Shown here: one piece after another, positions 6,467 to 12,634 of the stretch | Position numbering within the stretch: the first letter of the stretch is position 1 | Layout of the letters: each line of letters starts with the position of its first letter | Origin: JBGUXS01 sp045118155 | Lineage (GTDB): Bacteria; Pseudomonadota; Alphaproteobacteria; CAAHEQ01; UBA3637 | Assembly (NCBI GenBank): GCA_045118155.1 | Contig: JBGUXS010000082.1 | Coordinates: forward strand, 1 to 18,908 | DNA length: 18,908 nucleotides | Reading direction: 5' to 3' | Program-made: the position numbers and the translations under genes | Notes under the pieces: model-generated | The model's database searches: none | Told to the model about the DNA's origin: nothing | What the model saw: only the letters and a program-made list of their open reading frames with translations

Positions 6467-8599
6467 CTAAGATTCTAACACTTCTTGGACTTTTTTTAAC
6501 ATTTGATTCAAATCAAATGGTTTTTGTAAAAAAGAGAAAAGGGCTTTGGCTTGAGTCCCGTGACGGGCAAGATCTTGGGAATATCCCGACATTAAAATCA
6601 TTTTAAGGTTAGGATGCGTTTCAAATGCCTTATGACATAAAGTTTCCCCATCCATGCCAGGCATAATCATATCTGTAATAAGTAAGTCAAAAGATTGAAT
6701 ATTTAATTTTTCAAGGGCTTCATCTGCATTTGTACATTCTGTGACTGTATAACCTTTATGACGTAAGGCCCTGGCAGCAACTAAACGTACCCCTTCTTCA
6801 TCATCAACAAGCAAGATATTTTGTGTCGGGGGTAAAGAAATGTCTGGGACGTTAGAACGTCGTGTATAGGAAGGTAGTTGATCGGTTTCTTCCTTGGAAA
6901 CTAAGGGGAAATAAAGGGTAAAAGTTGTGCCTACCCCACGTTCACTATCAACACTGATAAAAGCATGGGCTGTTTTTATAATCCCATAAACCGTAGAAAG
7001 CCCTAGCCCTGTGCCAGAAGCCGCCGAATTTGTTTTTGTGGAAAAAAACGGTTCAAAAATATGGGGAAGGTCTTTTTTTTCTATGCCAGTGCCTGTATCA
7101 GAAACGGTTATTTTTGTGTATTCTCCTTGAGGGAGGATATCCGTCCCTAATTGTTTTGCTTTTTTTATTTTTTCGGGGGTGGCTTTTATACTAAATACCC
7201 CCCCCTGAGGCATAGCATCTTTTGAATTAACAGCCAAATTTAAGAAAATTTGCGTAAGCTGATTGGCATCCATTTTAATATAGCCCAATTTCTTTTTAAA
7301 GTCCGTTCGTAAGGTAACAAAAGGAGAAAGCGTCCTTTTTAAAAGAGCCGTTAAATCCATGAGGGCATCATATAAAGAAATGGTTTTTAATTTGATAGGT
7401 TGTTTGCGTGAAAAAGTAAGCAGTTGCCCAACTAGACCAGAGGCTTTTTGCGCATTCCCTTTGATTTGAAAGACATCACTAAGGGCCTCTTCTGAAGGTA
7501 CTTTCTCTTTTAAAAGATCGCAAAAACCGATGATGGCGGTTAAAATATTATTGAAATCATGGGCAATTCCCCCTGCTAGTTGCCCAATTGCTTGCATTTT
7601 TTGAGCATGAATGACTTGGTTTTCTAAATTTTTCCGATCACTTGTGTCAAGTAATAACAATAAAACAGTATCTTTTTCTGGTGATTGCCAAAACAAAGAA
7701 ATATTCAGATTTTTAGAACCATAACGGGGCGAAGTGTTTAGTTCCAACATCCCACCGGAAGCCCCTTGCAACATTTTTGTAAAACGATTTTGTAAGAGAG
7801 TATAAGAATCAGGAGTAAAAAAATCTGCTAATGTTTCTGGAATATCTGCCTTAAAAAGCAGAGAAAAAGAGCTATTAACCCCTTGAATATGATGAGATAA
7901 AACATCAATTTTTAAGGTCGCAAAAGGAAGGGCGTGAAATAAAGTTTCATCTGATGATGTTTGATGCACAGGATTTAAAAGACCACAAAAATACCCTTCT
8001 GGAAAAGTCAGGGGAAATTGACGAACAACAAAAGGTGTTTTTGAGGGGGTGTTTGTTAAAAGAGTCCCTTCCCAAATACCGGAAAGTTCTGGGCTTGTTT
8101 CTATAAAAAAAGAAATTAAATTGCGGGTTAGAATTTCGGATAATTCTTCTTGAAATAATTTGCAAAAAGCTGGATTTGCAAACACAATATTTCCTTCTTG
8201 TGTGCAGATATATAAAGGAAAGGGTAGGGTGTTTAAAAGACCTGTATACAGGGTGTTTTTTTGATTTAGAACATGGTTTAATGCCATTTCGGCACTTATA
8301 TTTTGAACCCGAATCAAAATGTCGTGTTTGTAAGGAACTAAAAAAACATGATAAGTTTCGTCTCGTTCTGTAAATTGACCAGAAAACGGCAAACGTTTTA
8401 TAAAGGCGGTTGTTAGTTTTTGCAAAGAAGGTAAATCTTGTTCCCCCAAGAATGCAAATGGATTTTCCCCGTGACCAAAAAGCTTTTCCCCCGCACGATT
8501 ATCAGCCAGGACACGATTTTTTAAATCCCGTATTTGACAGGCTTCGGGAAATAAATTTAAAAGTTTTTGATAGGTTTTCTGTTTTAAAAAACGGATCAT
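6467..8599 (-). CDS. cckA: Hybrid sensor histidine kinase CckA
   Basis: CckA is the bifunctional kinase/phosphatase at the top of the CckA-ChpT-CtrA phosphorelay. The 710-aa protein has a sensory part of probably three PAS-like domains (about 10-100, 115-210 and 215-320). The dimerisation/phosphotransfer helix MQAIGQLAGGIAHDFNNIL contains the phospho-acceptor H347. The ATP-binding domain (about 440-565) has an N box around N454-N458, DTGTG at 501-505 and GTGLGL at 529-534. A receiver domain (about 593-710) has D599/D600, phospho-acceptor D643, S671 and K693. The sequence around H347 and the fused receiver are typical CckA. No hydrophobic stretch long enough for a membrane helix is visible, whereas Caulobacter CckA has two N-terminal ones. 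The ATG overlaps the stop of the upstream peptidase gene by 4 nt (ATGA). No chpT is in the window. Confidence 0.9.
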   Translation of the reverse strand: MIRFLKQKTYQKLLNLFPEACQIRDLKNRVLADNRAGEKLFGHGENPFAFLGEQDLPSLQKLTTAFIKRLPFSGQFTERDETYHVFLVPYKHDILIRVQNISAEMALNHVLNQKNTLYTGLLNTLPFPLYICTQEGNIVFANPAFCKLFQEELSEILTRNLISFFIETSPELSGIWEGTLLTNTPSKTPFVVRQFPLTFPEGYFCGLLNPVHQTSSDETLFHALPFATLKIDVLSHHIQGVNSSFSLLFKADIPETLADFFTPDSYTLLQNRFTKMLQGASGGMLELNTSPRYGSKNLNISLFWQSPEKDTVLLLLLDTSDRKNLENQVIHAQKMQAIGQLAGGIAHDFNNILTAIIGFCDLLKEKVPSEEALSDVFQIKGNAQKASGLVGQLLTFSRKQPIKLKTISLYDALMDLTALLKRTLSPFVTLRTDFKKKLGYIKMDANQLTQIFLNLAVNSKDAMPQGGVFSIKATPEKIKKAKQLGTDILPQGEYTKITVSDTGTGIEKKDLPHIFEPFFSTKTNSAASGTGLGLSTVYGIIKTAHAFISVDSERGVGTTFTLYFPLVSKEETDQLPSYTRRSNVPDISLPPTQNILLVDDEEGVRLVAARALRHKGYTVTECTNADEALEKLNIQSFDLLITDMIMPGMDGETLCHKAFETHPNLKMILMSGYSQDLARHGTQAKALFSFLQKPFDLNQMLKKVQEVLES

Positions 8600-9852
8600 C
8601 CCCTTAATCTTTCAACAATTTTTTCATAAGATTCTATCTGAGAAATTGGTCCTAAAAAAGCCGTCGTTAATGGGGTTGAAAAGATGTGTCGCGCAATTTT
8701 TTGAAGGCTTTTTTTATCTACGGCTTCTATTTTTTGGATTAATTCCTTTTTGGGGATCAATCGCCCATATTCCAACCATTGTTCGGCATTGCGTTCGGCA
8801 CGGTCGGAAATATCTTCTTCTCGCATCAACAAATAAGCTTTGATTTTCGTTTTGGCTCGTTTAATTTCAGCTTCGGTTAATGTATCGGATAAACGACTTA
8901 TTTCATCACATAGAACGGGGATTAGTTCTTTTACTTCTTTTTCCCCAGTTCCCCCAGAAATATAAAAAGTTCCGATATCTTTAACAGGAAAATGTGCCGC
9001 ATAAATGGAATAAACAAGTCCCCGCTTTTCCCGAATTTCTTGTTGTAACCGCGAAGTCATGCCCCCCCCTAAAATAGAGGCCAAAACACTGGTGGCAATT
9101 TTGCGATCATCCAAACTTGAAAATCCTTGAAAACCCAAAATGAAATTAACTTGTTCATTTTTTTTAAGATAACGATTGTCACCCCCCTTATAAAAGGGGA
9201 CAGCTTGTTTGGGGCCGATAGATTTAAATTTGCGGGTGAATGTTTTTTGACACAGAGCCACAAAGTCTTCATGTGTAATATTGCCAGAAGCACTTAAAAC
9301 AAAACGATCGGTTGTATAATGGTTGTCCAGGTATTGTAAGATATCTTCTCGTGTGATACCGCGGACATTGTTCGCTTTCCCCGCAATGGGGCGTCCAAAA
9401 GGTTGATTGGGAAAAGCCGTTTCCATATACATATCAAAGACCCGATGATGAGGGGTATCTTCATACATTTTTATTTCTTGGATGATGACTTCTTTTTCTT
9501 TTTCAAGTTCTTTGGAATCAAAGATAGAATTTTGAACGATATCGCCAATAATATCAATGGCGATTTTAACATCTTCCTTTAAAACTTTGACATGATAAGC
9601 CGTTTCATCATAATAAGTATAGGCGTTAATATGTCCCCCCACATCTTCAATGGCAGCTGAAATATCAAAATAAGACCGCGACTTTGTTCCCTTGAAAGCC
9701 ATGTGTTCTAAAATATGAGAAATTCCGTTTTGTTTTTCATTTTCAAAACAAGAACCTGTGCCAACCCACGCCCCTAGGGTCACTGTGTCAGCGCGCTTAG
9801 ACGTTTCTGTGATGACTAAAATCCCATTTTTAAGACGTGTCGTGCGAATCAT
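8596..9852 (-). CDS. M16-family zinc metallopeptidase (processing-peptidase type)
   Basis: This is a pitrilysin-superfamily peptidase related to the mitochondrial processing peptidase beta subunit. The inverted zinc motif HILEH is at residues 46-50 (ligands H46 and H50, catalytic E49), with the third ligand probably E126 in VIIQEI. The second half has the family glycine-rich element GGGMTSRLQQEIREKRGLVYSIYA, which helps hold the substrate. At 418 aa it is a normal single-chain size. There is no signal peptide, so it probably acts in the cytoplasm; its substrates are unknown, though alphaproteobacterial relatives can cut presequence-like peptides. It follows the secreted-protein gene by 9 nt and overlaps cckA by 4 nt, so it is firmly part of the cell-division operon. 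The GGG element is encoded by eight consecutive G's (9062-9069). Confidence 0.93.
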   Translation of the reverse strand: MIRTTRLKNGILVITETSKRADTVTLGAWVGTGSCFENEKQNGISHILEHMAFKGTKSRSYFDISAAIEDVGGHINAYTYYDETAYHVKVLKEDVKIAIDIIGDIVQNSIFDSKELEKEKEVIIQEIKMYEDTPHHRVFDMYMETAFPNQPFGRPIAGKANNVRGITREDILQYLDNHYTTDRFVLSASGNITHEDFVALCQKTFTRKFKSIGPKQAVPFYKGGDNRYLKKNEQVNFILGFQGFSSLDDRKIATSVLASILGGGMTSRLQQEIREKRGLVYSIYAAHFPVKDIGTFYISGGTGEKEVKELIPVLCDEISRLSDTLTEAEIKRAKTKIKAYLLMREEDISDRAERNAEQWLEYGRLIPKKELIQKIEAVDKKSLQKIARHIFSTPLTTAFLGPISQIESYEKIVERLRG

Positions 9853-9861
9853 AACAAAACC

Positions 9862-10929
9862 TTATAACGTTGATGCAGGGGCAGATGGCAATGTCCAAGC
9901 GCTTTCTTCTTCTGTCGTTTCTTCTGGGTGTGAAGGGGAATCTTCATTAGAAGATGATGTTTCTGATTCGGCCTCTTTTTTAGAAGCTTCCTCTGCCAGA
10001 GATTGTTCTTCTTGTTCCTTAATGGTTTTATAACGTTGATAAGCGTCTTGAACTTCTTTAGGAACAATTTTCCCTTCAGGGGTTACAGTTACCACAGGCA
10101 AAGCCTGAGAAGCAGTGGCCCCTTGCGTGTTTTGGTAAGGTCGCCCCCCTTGTTGAGTAGGGGCGGGGGCTTGAATGGGCAATGGTTGTTGTGGCTGTTG
10201 TGGTGCCGCCGTGGGAATAAATCCACTGGGATAGACAGGTTGACCAACAGGTCCGCGTTGTTGTGGCGGGGTAAGATTGATTTCATTGACAGTGGAAGCT
10301 TGAGGCTGTGTGAAACGCAACAAGGTATATCCTGTTTTTTCGGCTTTGACCCCCTTGTTAGAGCCGATCGTATAATATCCCCCGATCGTCCCGTAATCAA
10401 AATCAAGGTAATCAATCAAGAACCAAGTATTAAATGATGAAGAACCTGTCTGAGAAAATCCACATTCAAAAGGTGCTGAACTCATTTGTACCTTAGAGGT
10501 TGAATTAATCACGATTTTGGACAGAGCATTTTGGCAAGGAACTGTTTGCCCGTCCGCAAAAACATAGTAGGAAAAGAGCAAGTTTAATCCCAAAGATCCT
10601 TTGATGAGTTTCGCATCTAGCAACCTCATGGCTGGAATGCTTAAAGAGGTTGAAGCAACGCCAATGATTGCAGGAAAAGCTAAGCGATTTTCTGTACAAA
10701 CATGGCTAATAGGGTCAGCTTCGCAAATCAAAATGTCATGGCCTAAATTCGTTTCAAATAGTGAAACTAGCTTATTGAACAAAAAAGCTGCCGTCATAGA
10801 TTGTTCCGCCGCAGCGCATTGACGCCCTCTGCAAACCAAGACCGAAGATGCATAATTTTGGGTAACTTGGGCATCAGCTACCAGGCTGAACAAGAAAATG
10901 CTTACCCCAAAGAAGACAGATTTAAACAT
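9862..10929 (-). CDS. Exported Pro/Gln-rich protein of unknown function
   Basis: I do not recognise this family with certainty. The 355-aa protein begins with a clear signal peptide (MFKSVFFGVSIFLFSLVADA, likely cut before QVTQ), so it is exported to the periplasm or beyond. The mature part has a globular domain (about 20-220) with six cysteines, including CRGRQC near its start, enough for three disulfide bonds. Then come a Pro/Gln-rich low-complexity linker (about 225-290), a charged helical stretch around YQRYKTIKEQEEQ, and an acidic Ser/Glu tail. The ATG at 10929 is chosen because AGAGGGG lies 7 nt upstream; a longer frame using TTG at 10950 would include that ribosome site. It is the first gene of the apparent operon with M16, cckA, ftsQAZ and ctrA, which suggests, but does not prove, a link to envelope growth or division. 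Confidence 0.85.
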   Translation of the reverse strand: MFKSVFFGVSIFLFSLVADAQVTQNYASSVLVCRGRQCAAAEQSMTAAFLFNKLVSLFETNLGHDILICEADPISHVCTENRLAFPAIIGVASTSLSIPAMRLLDAKLIKGSLGLNLLFSYYVFADGQTVPCQNALSKIVINSTSKVQMSSAPFECGFSQTGSSSFNTWFLIDYLDFDYGTIGGYYTIGSNKGVKAEKTGYTLLRFTQPQASTVNEINLTPPQQRGPVGQPVYPSGFIPTAAPQQPQQPLPIQAPAPTQQGGRPYQNTQGATASQALPVVTVTPEGKIVPKEVQDAYQRYKTIKEQEEQSLAEEASKKEAESETSSSNEDSPSHPEETTEEESAWTLPSAPASTL

Positions 10930-10970
10930 AAAAGAACCCCTCTTTTGCAATCACTTAGTCGCAGTCTAGC

Positions 10971-10976
10971 GTATAA
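10971..10976 (-). promoter_or_regulatory. Possible -10 element for the division operon
   Basis: TTATAC on the minus strand lies about 42 nt before the chosen ATG at 10929. The matching -35 region is poor (TTAAAC or TTTAAA at 16-17 nt spacing), as expected of a promoter that needs an activator. It is a weak call, but it is the best -10 in the gap close to the first gene. Confidence 0.3.
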
Positions 10977-11028
10977 TCCCTAGAAAAGCAAGTTTAAAAA
11001 TACGTTTCCCTTTAAAAAAAACAAAAGG

Positions 11029-11043
11029 TTAAAAAAGTATTAA
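11029..11043. promoter_or_regulatory. Perfect CtrA box (TTAA-N7-TTAA)
   Basis: TTAA at 11029-11032 and TTAA at 11040-11043 are separated by exactly seven bases, matching the full consensus of CtrA binding sites. The site lies in the 178-base divergent gap between the operon that contains cckA and ctrA and the dnaB gene. It is upstream of the candidate -10 elements on both sides (10971-10976 and 11074-11079). The gap is very AT-rich, so a chance match is possible. Confidence 0.5.
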
Positions 11044-11073
11044 AAAACACTTCCCTTTTAGGGATTTTTAAGC

Positions 11074-11079
11074 TATAGT
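11074..11079 (+). promoter_or_regulatory. Candidate -10 of the dnaB promoter
   Basis: TATAGT lies 28 nt before the dnaB ATG and 17 nt after TTCCCT (11051-11056), a weak -35. The CtrA box at 11029-11043 is just upstream of that -35, a position where an activator could help. Confidence 0.4.
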
Positions 11080-11107
11080 ACTTCCCAAGAAAGTAAAGAG
11101 AGGATTT

Positions 11108-12583
11108 ATGTCGGACGCAAATGCACCTATGACACGCATACTTCCCCAAAATCTAGAGGCAGAACAGGCCTTGTTGGGGGCTATTTTATCCAATAATCAA
11201 GCCTTGGAAAAAGTATCAGAATTTTTAAGGCCAGAACATTTTTCTAATCCGCTTCATGGGCGGATTTATGCCGCGTGTATGGGATTGATTGAACAGGGCA
11301 GGATTGCAGATCCGATTACATTAAAAGATTTATTCGCAAGGGATGAAGAATTTAATGCTACGGAAGGGGGAAATTATTTAGAACGCTTGATGTTGTCAAC
11401 GGGGACAATTATCAATGCCCATGAATACGGGCAACAGATTTTTGATCGGTTTGTGCGCCGTCAATTAGTTGCTTTTGGAACAGATGTTGTGAATAACGCA
11501 CACGATATTAATTTAGATATTGATGTTATGCAACAAGTGGAAGAAGCTGAAAAAAAACTCTATCAAATTGCTGATACGGGATTGCAGGAAGCCGGACCAG
11601 AAGCGTTAAGTGAAGGGTTGAAAAAATCCTTAAAACGTATTGAAGCGGCCATGAAATCTACCTCAAAAATTTCAGGAGTTCCGACAGGATTAACGAAGTT
11701 AGATAACCTGCTAGGTGGACTTCATGAATCCGAATTAATCATTATCGCGGCGCGTCCTGGGATGGGGAAAACAGCGTTGGCGACTTGTTTGGCGCATAAT
11801 GCTGCCCAAAAATTTATGGAAGATACGAAAAATGGAGCTGCTCCACAAACCGTGGCCTTCTTTTCGTTGGAAATGTCGGCTGAAGAATTGGCAACACGTA
11901 TTTTGTCAGCAAAATCTCGTGTTTCTGGTCATTTGATGCGGTTAGGGGATTTAAATGACGAACAGTTTGATGAAGTGGCGGCCGCTACGAATTTATTAAA
12001 CACATTACCCTTGTACGTAGATGAAACCCCAGGACTAACGGTTAATGCTATTGTCAATCGGGCCCGTCGTTTAAAACGGGATAAGAATCGGGGATTGGGA
12101 TTAATTATTATTGACTATTTACAATTGATTTCAAGTCATGGTAAATCCGAAAATCGTGTCCAGGAATTATCGGCAATGACCCGGGCGTTGAAGATTATGG
12201 CTAAGGAATTAGAAGTACCGGTGATTGTGTTATCACAGCTATCCCGTATGGTGGAACAACGGGATAATAAACGCCCTCAACTATCTGATTTACGGGAATC
12301 TGGATCTATTGAACAGGATGCAGATATTGTGATGTTTATTTTCCGTGAAATTTATTATTTGGAAAATGAAGTTCCCCAACAACGACAAAACGAAACCCCA
12401 GAAAAATATAAGTTGCGTCTGGCTGAATGGGAACAAAAGAAGATTGATTTAAAAAATCTTGTGGAATTAATTATTTCTAAGCAACGTCATGGGCCAGTTG
12501 GTAATGTGAAACTGTTTTTTGATGGGGCTTTAAGCCGATTTGATAATCTAGAGACACCAGAAATTATTGATACTCACCCTTGA
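11108..12583 (+). CDS. dnaB: Replicative DNA helicase DnaB
   Basis: This hexameric 5'-3' helicase unwinds the chromosome at the replication fork and recruits primase. The N-terminal helical domain spans about 10-115 (EAEQALLGAIL near its start), followed by a linker and a RecA-like motor (about 185-480). The motor has Walker A ARPGMGKT at 215-222, Walker B LIIIDYLQL at 332-340, the DLRESGSIEQDAD segment at 394-406, and ISKQRHGPVG at 456-465. At 491 aa it is a normal chromosomal DnaB, not a phage form, and no intein is present. AGAGAGGA precedes the ATG. It diverges from the cell-division operon across a gap with a CtrA box. No clear terminator lies between it and adhE. Confidence 0.96.
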   Translation: MSDANAPMTRILPQNLEAEQALLGAILSNNQALEKVSEFLRPEHFSNPLHGRIYAACMGLIEQGRIADPITLKDLFARDEEFNATEGGNYLERLMLSTGTIINAHEYGQQIFDRFVRRQLVAFGTDVVNNAHDINLDIDVMQQVEEAEKKLYQIADTGLQEAGPEALSEGLKKSLKRIEAAMKSTSKISGVPTGLTKLDNLLGGLHESELIIIAARPGMGKTALATCLAHNAAQKFMEDTKNGAAPQTVAFFSLEMSAEELATRILSAKSRVSGHLMRLGDLNDEQFDEVAAATNLLNTLPLYVDETPGLTVNAIVNRARRLKRDKNRGLGLIIIDYLQLISSHGKSENRVQELSAMTRALKIMAKELEVPVIVLSQLSRMVEQRDNKRPQLSDLRESGSIEQDADIVMFIFREIYYLENEVPQQRQNETPEKYKLRLAEWEQKKIDLKNLVELIISKQRHGPVGNVKLFFDGALSRFDNLETPEIIDTHP

Positions 12584-12608
12584 CGTGGGAAAAAAATAGA
12601 TATATAAC
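12580..12608 (+). promoter_or_regulatory. Sigma70-type promoter of adhE
   Basis: TTGACG (12580-12585), a 17-nt spacer and TATAAC (12603-12608) each match the consensus at five of six positions. The -35 overlaps the dnaB stop codon. The predicted transcript start is near 12615, about 20 nt before the adhE ATG. Confidence 0.65.
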
Positions 12609-12623
12609 TTCTCGTAAGAGGAG
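12608..12623 (+). promoter_or_regulatory. Inverted repeat covering the adhE ribosome site
   Basis: CTTCTC (12608-12613), loop GTAA, GAGGAG (12618-12623) form a six-base-pair hairpin with a GNNA tetraloop. Its right arm is the adhE Shine-Dalgarno sequence. The left arm is present only in transcripts that read through from dnaB, because the local promoter would start at about 12615. It may mask the ribosome site on read-through RNA or act as an operator. Confidence 0.35.
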
Positions 12624-12634
12624 TAAAAATAACA

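Noticed and set aside
9871..10041. A 12-base direct repeat TATAACGTTGAT at 9871 and 10030
   Set aside because: The two copies are in different reading frames of the same gene with no similarity around them; probably chance.
10003..10437. A plus-strand open frame of 144 codons
   Set aside because: It lies opposite the exported-protein gene, has no ribosome site or recognisable domain, and reflects the low-complexity Pro/Gln linker read in reverse.
10930..10950. A longer start (TTG at 10950) for the exported protein
   Set aside because: The extra codons contain the AGAGGGG ribosome site of the ATG at 10929, and the signal peptide starts at that ATG.
10981..11107. The AT-rich gap before dnaB as a replication origin
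   Set aside because: I see no DnaA boxes or repeated 13-mers; the AT-rich blocks are explained by divergent promoters and a CtrA box.
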